A stretch of DNA of 17,334 nucleotides from Bacteroidota bacterium (lineage in GTDB: Bacteria > Bacteroidota > Ignavibacteria > SZUA-365 > JAADGX01): the NCBI GenBank assembly GCA_027021285.1, contig JALUUP010000073.1, positions 1 through 17,334 on the forward strand. The letters are read 5' to 3'. This document shows, piece after piece, positions 7,590 through 15,440 of the stretch; position 1 is the stretch's first letter; each line of letters begins with the position of its first letter. The position numbers and the translations under genes were made by a program. The notes beneath the pieces are model-generated. The model saw only the letters and a program-made list of their open reading frames with translations, was not told where the DNA came from and made no database searches.

Positions 7590-8161
7590 CTCTTGCCCGT
7601 ACGCCCGGGCTTGACCAGCGGGATCCCCGCCTGACACAGCGGACACGAATCCGGCTCGTACGTCGTGACGTCGAGCGTTACGAGGGCGTACGTCGGAATA
7701 CCGAATTGCGCCTTTCCACCGGAACGATCCACCAGCAAGCCGATACCGATGATAGCCGCTCCCGCGTTCTTCACGACGTCGATCACTTCCACGAGACTCC
7801 CCCCCGTCGTTACGATATCCTCGAGGATCAACACCCTGTCTTCCGGCTTGATCTCGAATCCGCGGCGCAGCATCATTTTGCCGTCCACGCGCTCGGTGAA
7901 AATCGCTTTCGTACCAAGGTTCCTGGCAGTTTCGAATGCGAGGATGATTCCGCCGGTCATGGGACCGATCACGATCGTCGGATTTTGTGAAGAGAAATGC
8001 TCCGCAAAAGCCTTGCAGAGCCGCGCCGTGACCAGGGGTCGTTCAAGGACGCGGAATTTTTCGATGTAGTGCGGGCTGTGCAGGCCGGACGTCAGGAGAA
8101 AATGGCCTTCAAGGAACGCTCCCGCGTCCCGGAATAAGTCGAGAACAGTGTTTTGTTCCAT
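7586..8161 (-). CDS. pyrE: Orotate phosphoribosyltransferase
   Basis: PyrE joins orotate to PRPP to make orotidine monophosphate, the fifth step of pyrimidine synthesis in the cytoplasm. The 191-residue protein contains the PRPP-binding loop VLILEDIVTTGGS (110-122), an N-terminal substrate region (GHFLLTSGLHSPHYIEKF) and the GPMTGGI loop (66-72). The C-terminal DSCPLCQAGIPLVKPG segment (Cys173 and Cys176) is of a type I associate with one bacterial PyrE subgroup. The ATG at 8159-8161 has GGAG nine bases upstream. It lies 76 bases downstream of dnaG on the same strand and is probably the last gene of the series, ending in the palindrome. Confidence 0.95.
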   Translation of the reverse strand: MEQNTVLDLFRDAGAFLEGHFLLTSGLHSPHYIEKFRVLERPLVTARLCKAFAEHFSSQNPTIVIGPMTGGIILAFETARNLGTKAIFTERVDGKMMLRRGFEIKPEDRVLILEDIVTTGGSLVEVIDVVKNAGAAIIGIGLLVDRSGGKAQFGIPTYALVTLDVTTYEPDSCPLCQAGIPLVKPGRTGKS

Positions 8162-8237
8162 TGATGGAAGCTCCAGTGTTTCGTCGAAGAGTGATGTGGA
8201 GTGCGCTGCTCAGTACCACGGCGACAACCAGGGGATC

Positions 8238-10169
8238 TCAGCCGGGTGCCGGTTGGAAATCGTCGCTCAACTCCGCCGCATCATTTCGCATTTCTTCGGG
8301 AGAAATATTTATCACCGGAGGCAGTTCGTCAAGCGTCGCGGCCTTTTGGATCCGTTGCTTCAGTTCAATGAGCTGTTGGAAGAGGTTCAGGGTTTTACGG
8401 ATATCTTCCGATTCGCCGGTAAGCCCGCGTTGCCGCGCCTGGAGCCTGCGCAGCCTTCGATCGATCGAATCTGTCAGAATTGTCTTGAGCGACTCGAATG
8501 CCGCACGCTCCGCATCCTCGAGGGCTACGTAGCGGAAATCGTTCCAACGCTCGCTGGACGAATGCCGGGGCATCAACAGTTCCGAAAGAAGCGCCTGAAC
8601 CTCGGCGTCGGGAACAATCGACATCAACCCTTCGATATCAATAACTCCGGTCATTTCTTCCTGCTCAATCAGGTACATGAGGATTTTCCGGCATAGCGGA
8701 TGCTGAAGATCTTCAATACGAACGTGGCGCAGAATGACGACGGCTATTTCCGTGTCGACGGACAGGATGTCCTGAAGAAACGTTTTTTCACGCGCGGGGA
8801 GATCGGCTAAGCGCGCCCCCACGGTGCGCGCTTCCGCGTCGCCTTTGATCCGAGGAAGAGACGCCGGTACTCGTCGCGAGGTCCCGGACGAAAGACGGGT
8901 GTTGAGTGCATCCCACAACCGGGACTCGTAGATGGAAAACTTCTCCGCGAGCGATTTAATGTAAAAATCCCGTCGGATGGGATCCGGAATTCGGGAGATG
9001 AGCTCGATAGTATGATGGACGGCTTTTGCTTTGCCGTCAGGCGTTTCCAGCATTCCCTCGCGCTGGTACTTATCTGCAACGAAATCCACGAAATGAACGC
9101 CCTGCCGAAGCAAACGGAGTATTTCATCCGCGCCGAGTTTTTGCACGACGCTGTCGGGGTCTTCACCCTGCGGAAGGGCAACGATAATGACTTCGTGCCC
9201 GGCTTCCATGATAAGTTCAATGCCGCGAAGCATGGCGCTGGCTCCGGCAGAATCGGCATCGAAGACGAACAGAAACTGGCTCGTATAGCGACCCAGGAGT
9301 TTCACCTGCGCGGTCGTCAGGGCCGTACCACTGGCAGCAACGACATTATGAATGCCTGCCTGGTGAAGAGACAGGACATCGGCGTAGCCTTCCACCAGCA
9401 CCACACGGTCTTCTCTTCGAATAGCGTCTTTCGCCTGGTACAGACCATATACGACGTTGCTCTTCGAATAGATACCCGTGTCCCGTGTGTTGATGTACTT
9501 CCTCTCCTTGTCATCGCCGAGGACACGTCCGCCAAATCCTATCGGTCTTCCCGAGGGTGAGAAGATCGGGAACAACAGGCGATTGCGGAAATAGTCGTAC
9601 TTGTGTCCGTCATCCTTCTCCATGAGCAACCCGGCTGCGACGAACGGCGATTCATCCAGCCCGCGCTGCCGAAGAGCGGTAAGCAACGCATCCCAAGCAT
9701 CCGGCGCAACACCCAGTTGAAATCGCTCCACGACCTCATCATTCCAGCCACGGCGGCGAAGGTACTTCCGGGCGGAAACGCCCTTCTCGCCGGACAGGAT
9801 TTCCCGGTAAAACCGCACGGCGAAAGTCATGGCCGTGTACAATTCATCCTTCGCCTGCTCCTGCTCAGGCGAGCGAGACTGTTCCTCCCACCGGATTCCG
9901 TAGCGCTCCGCCACGGTGCGGACGGCTTCCATGAAGGACACCTTTTCCATTTCCATCAGGAAGGTAAAGACGTTGCCGCCCTTACCGCATCCGAAGCACT
10001 TGAAGATTCGCCGCTCCGGGTTGACGTTGAACGAAGGCGTTTTCTCCGTGTGAAACGGACACAGGGCGACGTAATTCTTTCCCCGCTTCCGAAGTCGAAC
10101 GTAATCACCGATCACCTCGACGATGTCCGCGGCATTCCGTATTTCGTCAACCCTGTCCGAATGGTTCAT
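8238..10169 (-). CDS. dnaG: DNA primase
   Basis: DnaG makes the RNA primers for lagging-strand replication. All three parts of the family are visible. The N-terminal CHC2 zinc finger has Cys37, His40, Cys58 and Cys61 (CPFHTEKTPSF, then FKCFGCGKGGN). The TOPRIM catalytic core has Glu260 (VVLVEGYADV), the metal-binding DAD at 304-306 (FVFDADSAGA) and GEDPDS near 335-340. A C-terminal helical region for the DnaB helicase follows, with its end rich in charged helices. The length of 643 residues is normal. The ATG at 10167-10169 overlaps the stop of the upstream secreted-protein gene as ATGA. The usual rpsU-dnaG-rpoD neighbours are absent; pyrG lies upstream and pyrE downstream. Confidence 0.97.
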   Translation of the reverse strand: MNHSDRVDEIRNAADIVEVIGDYVRLRKRGKNYVALCPFHTEKTPSFNVNPERRIFKCFGCGKGGNVFTFLMEMEKVSFMEAVRTVAERYGIRWEEQSRSPEQEQAKDELYTAMTFAVRFYREILSGEKGVSARKYLRRRGWNDEVVERFQLGVAPDAWDALLTALRQRGLDESPFVAAGLLMEKDDGHKYDYFRNRLLFPIFSPSGRPIGFGGRVLGDDKERKYINTRDTGIYSKSNVVYGLYQAKDAIRREDRVVLVEGYADVLSLHQAGIHNVVAASGTALTTAQVKLLGRYTSQFLFVFDADSAGASAMLRGIELIMEAGHEVIIVALPQGEDPDSVVQKLGADEILRLLRQGVHFVDFVADKYQREGMLETPDGKAKAVHHTIELISRIPDPIRRDFYIKSLAEKFSIYESRLWDALNTRLSSGTSRRVPASLPRIKGDAEARTVGARLADLPAREKTFLQDILSVDTEIAVVILRHVRIEDLQHPLCRKILMYLIEQEEMTGVIDIEGLMSIVPDAEVQALLSELLMPRHSSSERWNDFRYVALEDAERAAFESLKTILTDSIDRRLRRLQARQRGLTGESEDIRKTLNLFQQLIELKQRIQKAATLDELPPVINISPEEMRNDAAELSDDFQPAPG

Positions 10170-11164
10170 CGCGTTACCACGAGTCTTTTGGTGAGCACCT
10201 TCCCCGGCGTGGAAAGAACAACCATGTATTGTCCTGGAGCGAGATGACTCGTGTTCACGGTAACCACGTGTGTTCCCGGTCCCACATCGCCTTCGCGGAG
10301 CATTGTCACCTTGCGACCCAACATATCGTGAAGGGCCAGGCGCACCCGCGCCTCGTCAGGAAGGGAATAAACGATGTTCACCCCGGGCGTGGAACTTGAA
10401 CCGGACTGTTGAACGGGGTTTGGATACAGTGGCAAAAGCGCAAGCGAACGCGGTTGCGTACCGTTCTCGATACCGACAAGGGTTGTATCGTTCATGCTTG
10501 GGGCATACTCGACGATCGCTCGAATGAACAAGCTCACGGAAAGTTTTTCCGTGGCCAGGGTGTTCTTCGTCCCGGACAGATCGAGCGTAATCTGGTAGCG
10601 ACGATAGCGGTTGAATTCGGCGACGTTGGGCTTGATCGCTAGATGAAAGCCCCTCCAGATACCCTTGTTGATGACCATGCGCTGACGCGACCGCATCTTG
10701 ACGCCGATCAGGAAATCCCTTTTTGGCGCGATGGGTACGGCCGGGTTCAACGCGACCGTCAGCACGCCCCGCTTCCCCTGGCTGAGAGGATTGTTCGGGT
10801 TGATATTCGGTGCCGGAAATCCCTGGTCACCCAGGATCTCCCAGTACGTTTTCACGACGTTCTTCAGCCAGGGCTTCGTGCTGGCATCAGCGTCGTAAAC
10901 AACGATTTCCAGTGTGTCCGGCCCGCTCAACGGCTGAAACTTGACCTGGCCGAAGCCCACCTGGACAGCCTTGATCCAGCATTTCCCGGCCGGGGAAAAC
11001 CTTGCGTTGTACACCGCATCGGATTCACCCGGAAAATTCGTGATCACTGCCAGCGTCATGCCGTCGTATTCATCCTGCATCTCATCATACGCCAACGTAT
11101 CCAGAACCTGTGCATGCGCCGCTACGGCCAGGATCAACATGAAAAGTATCGTAATAGTCCGCAT
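10166..11164 (-). CDS. Secreted protein with T9SS type A C-terminal sorting domain
   Basis: The function is unknown, but the protein is clearly exported and probably surface-attached. From the ATG at 11162-11164, chosen because GGAG lies seven bases upstream and a signal peptide follows immediately, it has 332 residues. Residues 1-19 (MRTITILFMLILAVAAHAQ) form a signal peptide with an AHA-Q cleavage site. Residues about 25-225 are a beta-rich region without a motif I recognise. Residues about 245-332 are a type A sorting domain: LYPNPVQQS, then IVYSLPDEARVRLALHDMLG, ending LAPGQYMVVLS...KRLVVTR. T9SS cargo crosses the outer membrane and loses this domain. Its stop overlaps the dnaG start, an unexpected pairing. 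The open frame upstream of 11164 is not convincing. Confidence 0.88.
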   Translation of the reverse strand: MRTITILFMLILAVAAHAQVLDTLAYDEMQDEYDGMTLAVITNFPGESDAVYNARFSPAGKCWIKAVQVGFGQVKFQPLSGPDTLEIVVYDADASTKPWLKNVVKTYWEILGDQGFPAPNINPNNPLSQGKRGVLTVALNPAVPIAPKRDFLIGVKMRSRQRMVINKGIWRGFHLAIKPNVAEFNRYRRYQITLDLSGTKNTLATEKLSVSLFIRAIVEYAPSMNDTTLVGIENGTQPRSLALLPLYPNPVQQSGSSSTPGVNIVYSLPDEARVRLALHDMLGRKVTMLREGDVGPGTHVVTVNTSHLAPGQYMVVLSTPGKVLTKRLVVTR

Positions 11165-11171
11165 GATAAAA

Positions 11172-11175
11172 CTCC
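11172..11175 (-). promoter_or_regulatory. Ribosome binding site deciding the start of the T9SS-sorted protein
   Basis: GGAG is read on the minus strand with a seven-base spacer (TTTTATC) to the ATG at 11162-11164. Together with the signal peptide that begins there, it favours this start over the ORF extension to 11242. Confidence 0.6.
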
Positions 11176-11238
11176 GCTTTATAACAATCTTGGATTTACA
11201 CAACAAGGACATTGTCATCGCAATACGTGGACGACACG

Positions 11239-12879
11239 TCACGACGAAACAGCACCGCTATCCCGTTGCAGCCTGCAATCGAGGGCGGCTGCAATAAACT
11301 TCGTGAATAATGGATGCCCTTTGATAGCCCGTGATTTCAATTCAGGATGGAACTGGACGCCGACGAACCAGGGATGATCCGGCAACTCGATGATTTCCAC
11401 CAGTTGGCTATCCGGCGAAACACCGCTGAAAATCATGCCCGCGTTTTCCAGCCGTTCAGCGAACCTGTTATTCACTTCGTACCGGTGGCGGTGCCGCTCG
11501 GAAATCTCTTTCCGGCCGTACGCCTCATACGCTTTCGTATTCTTTTTCAGGACACACGGGTACGCTCCGAGTCGCATCGTTCCACCCTTTGTCTGGATGG
11601 ATTTCTGTTCGAGCATGAGATCGATCACGTTCTCTTCCGTTTCCGCGAACTCCGAGCTGTTGGCGTCTTTTAAACCGCACACGTTCCGTGCAAACTCGAT
11701 AACGGCACACTGCAGACCCAGGCAAATCCCGAAAAAGGGAATGCCATGTTCCCGCACGTACTGGATCGCGCTGACTTTCCCTTCCACACCCCGCTCTCCG
11801 AAGCCAGGCGCGACCAGCAACCCATCGAGGTCACGAAGGAACTTGCGCGCCCCATGTTTTTCTATCGCTTCCGAGTGCACCCACACGATGTTCACGCGCG
11901 TGTTGTTCAGAGCTCCCGCGTGGACGAATGCTTCGATGATGCTCTTGTACGCGTCGTGGTGCTCAGCGTATTTTCCGCACAATCCGATGGTTACTTCACG
12001 CTTTGGTTCTTTTACGCGCTTTAAAAACCTCAGCCACGAATCCAGGTTCGGCGACCGGGTGCGCATGTGAAGAAGCTTGATGACCTTGTCGTCCAGTTTC
12101 TCCTGGGCAAAGACAATGGGCACCTCGTAGATCGAATCCACGTCGAGGGCTTCGATCACCATTTCCGGCCTGAGGTTGCAGAAGAGGGCAATCTTGTTCC
12201 GCACCTGTTCATCAAGATGCCGGTCGGTGCGACACAGGAGCATATCGGGCTGGATCCCGAGTTCGAGCAGCATCTTCACCGAATGCTGGGTCGGCTTGGT
12301 TTTGAGCTCGCCGGCGGAATTGATGTACGGAACCAGGGTAAGGTGAATGTTGATTACGTTGCGCTTCCCCTGGGATTGCATCAACTGGCGCATCGCTTCC
12401 AGGAAGGGCAGGCTCTCGATGTCGCCCACCGTTCCACCGATTTCGGTTATCACCACGTCGTAATCGCCTGTATTGGCAAGCTGCACGAAACGTCGCTTGA
12501 TCTCGTCCGTGATATGAGGGATCACCTGAACGGTGGCGCCCAGGTAATCTCCGCGCCGTTCCTTCGAAATAACGCGTTCGTAAACCTGGCCCGTCGTCGT
12601 GTTGTTCAGGCGCCCCATGTTCTTGTCCAGGAATCTTTCGTAGTGCCCGAGGTCGAGATCCGTCTCCGCGCCGTCGTCGGTAACATACACCTCCCCGTGC
12701 TGGTACGGACTCATCGTGCCTGGGTCAACGTTAATGTATGGGTCGAATTTTTGAATCGTGACCCGCAGCCCCCGCGATTGCAGCAGAAGCCCGAGCGAAG
12801 CCGAGGCGATCCCCTTACCCAGGGACGAAACCACGCCGCCGGTGATGAAAATAAACTTGGGTGCTCTTGTCTTGGGCAT
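11239..12879 (-). CDS. pyrG: CTP synthase (glutamine-hydrolysing)
   Basis: PyrG converts UTP to CTP using ATP and ammonia from glutamine. The 546-residue protein has the N-terminal synthase domain with the phosphate loop TGGVVSSLGKG (13-23) and the family signature around 50-80 (YINVDPGTMSPYQHGEV). The C-terminal class I glutamine amidotransferase domain has catalytic Cys386 (FFGICLGLQ) and the His511/Glu513 pair (GVQFHPELKSR). Length and order are standard. The ATG at 12877-12879 has no Shine-Dalgarno sequence. It follows cdsA by 56 bases. CdsA consumes CTP, which makes the pairing sensible. The next gene downstream is the secreted protein, 74 bases on. Confidence 0.97.
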   Translation of the reverse strand: MPKTRAPKFIFITGGVVSSLGKGIASASLGLLLQSRGLRVTIQKFDPYINVDPGTMSPYQHGEVYVTDDGAETDLDLGHYERFLDKNMGRLNNTTTGQVYERVISKERRGDYLGATVQVIPHITDEIKRRFVQLANTGDYDVVITEIGGTVGDIESLPFLEAMRQLMQSQGKRNVINIHLTLVPYINSAGELKTKPTQHSVKMLLELGIQPDMLLCRTDRHLDEQVRNKIALFCNLRPEMVIEALDVDSIYEVPIVFAQEKLDDKVIKLLHMRTRSPNLDSWLRFLKRVKEPKREVTIGLCGKYAEHHDAYKSIIEAFVHAGALNNTRVNIVWVHSEAIEKHGARKFLRDLDGLLVAPGFGERGVEGKVSAIQYVREHGIPFFGICLGLQCAVIEFARNVCGLKDANSSEFAETEENVIDLMLEQKSIQTKGGTMRLGAYPCVLKKNTKAYEAYGRKEISERHRHRYEVNNRFAERLENAGMIFSGVSPDSQLVEIIELPDHPWFVGVQFHPELKSRAIKGHPLFTKFIAAALDCRLQRDSGAVSS

Positions 12880-12935
12880 TGTCTTGCGAGACGATTGAAC
12901 AAACAGTGAAAAGAACCGGCCAACGCACCCGGCGG

Positions 12936-13874
12936 TTACCGAGCAAAGACCACGTAATCAAGATAAAGATACACAACCGGCGAAATAAACAGCAGGCTGT
13001 CGAACCGATCGAGGACCCCGCCGTGACCGGGGATCAGGCCGGATGAATCCTTGACGCCCGCGTCGCGTTTGAATTTGGATTCCACCAGATCCCCTATTTG
13101 CCCCACGCTCCCGATTATCAAACCGATCACGAGGGCATGCACGAGGCCAAGGTAATCGAGCGCCGTATACTTGAACAGGATCATGGCCGCCACTGCCGAC
13201 GCAAATCCCCATACCGCTCCCGCCCAGGTTTTCTTCGGGCTCACGGACGGGCACAGTTTCCGTTTTCCCATCGCTTTTCCGCCGAAGAACGCCGCCGTAT
13301 CACAAATCCATATCGTGGCGAGAACCGCGGAAAGCGTGTATCCTCCCCACAACGACAGGCGCGACATCTGCTCCGGTCCCAGATCGATGCTTCCAAAATA
13401 CTGGCCCACGGGGAAATCCGCCATTGAGTACAATTCACGTATGCCGACGCATGTGCCGAGGAATATGCCAAGGTACCACAGACCGGTCATCGTCGCGCCA
13501 ATGTTCGCCAGAATGGAACCGCTCTTGCGAAAAAGCTCGGTCCAGAAAATCATCACTACGAGAGCGATATTGAGCACCGTGAAAAATTGGAACTGCGAAG
13601 GGAGAGGTAGCCCGGCTTTTCCCGTCACAGGCAACAGGTCATGATACAGGCGCGGGAAAATGAAAACCGTGATGAACAACACAATGCCGGGATAGAGCAC
13701 CCACGCCTGCGGGGTCGCGCCTTTCCGGTGCGCGAGAGCGATAAACTCATACCCTCCGATCAGGCCCAAAACCAAAACCAACGCATACCAATAATACCCG
13801 CCCAGCATCGCAATAATCAGGATGCCGGGAATGGCGATAAACGCGACGAGAACCCTGGTCGCCGTGTTCGTCAC
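12936..13874 (-). CDS. cdsA: Phosphatidate cytidylyltransferase (CDP-diacylglycerol synthase)
   Basis: CdsA makes CDP-diacylglycerol from phosphatidate and CTP at the inner membrane, the branch point for phospholipids. The 312-residue protein has about eight hydrophobic helices. The catalytic region is well preserved: CDTAAFFGGK and SPKKTWAG (191-219), then GDLVESKFKRDAGVKDSSG and PGHGGVLDRFDSLLF (261-296), the CdsA signature with its metal-binding aspartates. The start is GTG at 13872-13874, overlapping the stop of the zinc-ribbon gene as GTGA, with GGGAGGAGA six bases upstream. At residues 150-180 there is a soluble insert with the family-variable SMADFPVGQYFGSIDLG. The identification is secure. 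Confidence 0.95.
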   Translation of the reverse strand: MTNTATRVLVAFIAIPGILIIAMLGGYYWYALVLVLGLIGGYEFIALAHRKGATPQAWVLYPGIVLFITVFIFPRLYHDLLPVTGKAGLPLPSQFQFFTVLNIALVVMIFWTELFRKSGSILANIGATMTGLWYLGIFLGTCVGIRELYSMADFPVGQYFGSIDLGPEQMSRLSLWGGYTLSAVLATIWICDTAAFFGGKAMGKRKLCPSVSPKKTWAGAVWGFASAVAAMILFKYTALDYLGLVHALVIGLIIGSVGQIGDLVESKFKRDAGVKDSSGLIPGHGGVLDRFDSLLFISPVVYLYLDYVVFAR

Positions 13875-14473
13875 CCTTCGTCTCCTCCCTGTTTTTCTTC
13901 CCCGGGCTTCCCGGCTTCATCCCCGAACGGGGATTGCGATGACAACAAGTTATTCAATTGTTCCTGCGCTTCGTGAATCCGGGTTTTCGGCACCATGATG
14001 TTCACCACCGCCAGGTCTCCCATCGTCACAAAGTACACGTGATCGCTCTGCGAAAAAACACGTACCGGGATTCCCGCACCCTCGAGGTTGGCTTTGATCA
14101 TGGCCGCCTCGTACTCCGTGGATGTCCGGTAGAGCAACGCGTAATCATGATAGAGTTTGACATGCGAATCGTCGCGGCAAAAGAACTTCCCCGCAACTTG
14201 CTGGATGGAATCGCGGCAAATAGGTTTCCCGCAGACGACGCACATTCCAATTGCCGGTTGCGAGGGATGATCCTCGCACTCGGGCACATCGTCTTCGTCA
14301 GTAATTCGCTCCGTCAATAACACACCGCAATGCGGGCAAAAAACATCGCTCTCCGATATATCGCCGTCACATCTCTTACAGAACGGAACGAAGTCCACCA
14401 GGGGCACCTGGCAATCCGCACAGGTCGTTGCCGAATCCTGGTACTCCGTGTGACAGCTAGGACAATACTTCAT
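13871..14473 (-). CDS. Zinc-ribbon protein with DUF2007-like domain
   Basis: The function is unknown. The 200-residue protein starts with cysteine pairs that look like metal-binding knuckles: Cys4/Cys7 with Cys18/Cys21, then Cys32/Cys35 with Cys46/Cys49. A third cluster at Cys66, His69, Cys78, Cys81, Cys86, Cys99 and His104 resembles a B-box-type finger. Residues about 112-178 (LLYRTSTEYEAAMIKANLEGAG...) match the DUF2007 pattern, which is often called a putative signal-transducing domain. The tail is Gly/Glu-rich. There is no signal peptide or membrane helix, so it should be cytoplasmic. The start is supported by AGGGAG six bases upstream. It overlaps the protease gene by 17 bases and cdsA by 4. 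Confidence 0.85.
   Translation of the reverse strand: MKYCPSCHTEYQDSATTCADCQVPLVDFVPFCKRCDGDISESDVFCPHCGVLLTERITDEDDVPECEDHPSQPAIGMCVVCGKPICRDSIQQVAGKFFCRDDSHVKLYHDYALLYRTSTEYEAAMIKANLEGAGIPVRVFSQSDHVYFVTMGDLAVVNIMVPKTRIHEAQEQLNNLLSSQSPFGDEAGKPGEEKQGGDEG
13881..13889 (-). promoter_or_regulatory. Strong ribosome binding site for the GTG-started cdsA
   Basis: GGGAGGAGA is read on the minus strand, six bases before the GTG at 13872-13874, within the end of the zinc-ribbon gene. It is the strongest such site in the window. It supports the non-ATG start and suggests cdsA can be translated independently of its upstream partner. Confidence 0.75.
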
Positions 14474-15440
14474 GTTGATCTCCCTCTTGAATTGAGGATG
14501 GGTGTTCTTTTGTCGAGGTAATTTTCCAGAAGAAATACGTTGACACGGTAAAAACGAGCAGCCCGGCGACCAAATTGCCGGACAGAACCAGGGGAGAGAT
14601 ATCGCCGCCGGTCTCTGATGGAGTGATAATGGACTCCGTTCCCAGAAAATATAAGAATATTACAGCAATGGCGTTGTTGGTAAAATGCGCGATGACCGAA
14701 AGAAAAATGGATTCTCCCCGCCATACGATGAAGCTGAAATACGTGCCCAACACGACGAGCGGCACGAACGCAAACGGGTTGAGATGAAACAGCGCGAAAA
14801 TCGTCCCGCATAAAACCAGCGCCCATTTCAACGGAAGGCCTTTCTCGAAAGCGCTTTGTACCGCCCCGCGAAAGACGCTCTCTTCGCAAATGGCCGGCGT
14901 AAACGCAATGACGAAGACAACAAAGACCAGTTCCAGCGGCGAATCGGCATAAACGAGCTTCGTGTACAAATCGTTGATCATCTTCCGAATGCTTTCGATC
15001 AACGGCTTCAGCGAATCCGGCGTAAGATAGTTCTGGAGAACGTACTCCTGGGCGAAAAGGTACACCTGGAGGACGATCTGCAACGCCGCGACGGAAAGGA
15101 TGACCAACAGCACGGGGCGCCAGCCCGGCGAACGAATCCTGAAATGCTTGCGAAGATTCCACCCGTTGAGCCGTACAAGCCAGATGCTCGGTATCAACAT
15201 GAAGATGACCTGTCCGATCAGCGACGTGGTCCGCATAAGGTTGACGTTTTCTTCGGTCACGGTGGAACCGAGGAAAAGGTACGTCAGGATGCCGCCGACG
15301 ATCTGGTAGAGAAAGAATACGATGACAAGAATGATCAGGCCATAGGCAACAGGCGAGATCTGACCCCGAAAACGCCACAGCGATCGATCCTCTCCTGGTC
15401 CGTTGCTTCCCGGTATCGGTTCCCGGGGGAACTCGGTCAT
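14457..15440 (-). CDS. CPBP-family intramembrane metalloprotease (CAAX-protease-like)
   Basis: This is a polytopic membrane protein of the CPBP/Abi family, whose members cut substrates within or near the membrane. The conserved residues are present: Glu186-Glu187 with Arg191 (EESVFRGA), His219 (FALFHLNPF), and His252 with Asn256 (HFTNNAIAV). About eight hydrophobic helices span residues 32-305. The N-terminal 25 residues are polar and cytoplasmic. The length of 327 residues is at the long end, with an extra N-terminal membrane pair. The substrate is unknown. Some relatives in other bacteria mature peptides, but nothing here shows a peptide gene. Its start overlaps the stop of the preceding gene as ATGA. 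Confidence 0.9.
   Translation of the reverse strand: MTEFPREPIPGSNGPGEDRSLWRFRGQISPVAYGLIILVIVFFLYQIVGGILTYLFLGSTVTEENVNLMRTTSLIGQVIFMLIPSIWLVRLNGWNLRKHFRIRSPGWRPVLLVILSVAALQIVLQVYLFAQEYVLQNYLTPDSLKPLIESIRKMINDLYTKLVYADSPLELVFVVFVIAFTPAICEESVFRGAVQSAFEKGLPLKWALVLCGTIFALFHLNPFAFVPLVVLGTYFSFIVWRGESIFLSVIAHFTNNAIAVIFLYFLGTESIITPSETGGDISPLVLSGNLVAGLLVFTVSTYFFWKITSTKEHPSSIQEGDQHEVLS

Noticed and set aside
11178..11206. TTGTTG, 17 bases, TATAAA on the minus strand before the T9SS-sorted protein
   Set aside because: The spacing is perfect for a housekeeping promoter, but transcription would start inside the ribosome site and leave almost no leader, so the GGAG would be lost.
14470..15378. Open frame of 302 codons on the minus strand within the CPBP gene
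   Set aside because: It is a shifted frame of the protease gene, whose own frame carries all conserved motifs and membrane helices.
14457..15440. CPBP (Abi) protein as part of a bacteriocin-immunity or defence system
   Set aside because: There is no peptide gene, transporter or toxin nearby. The neighbours are housekeeping and envelope genes.
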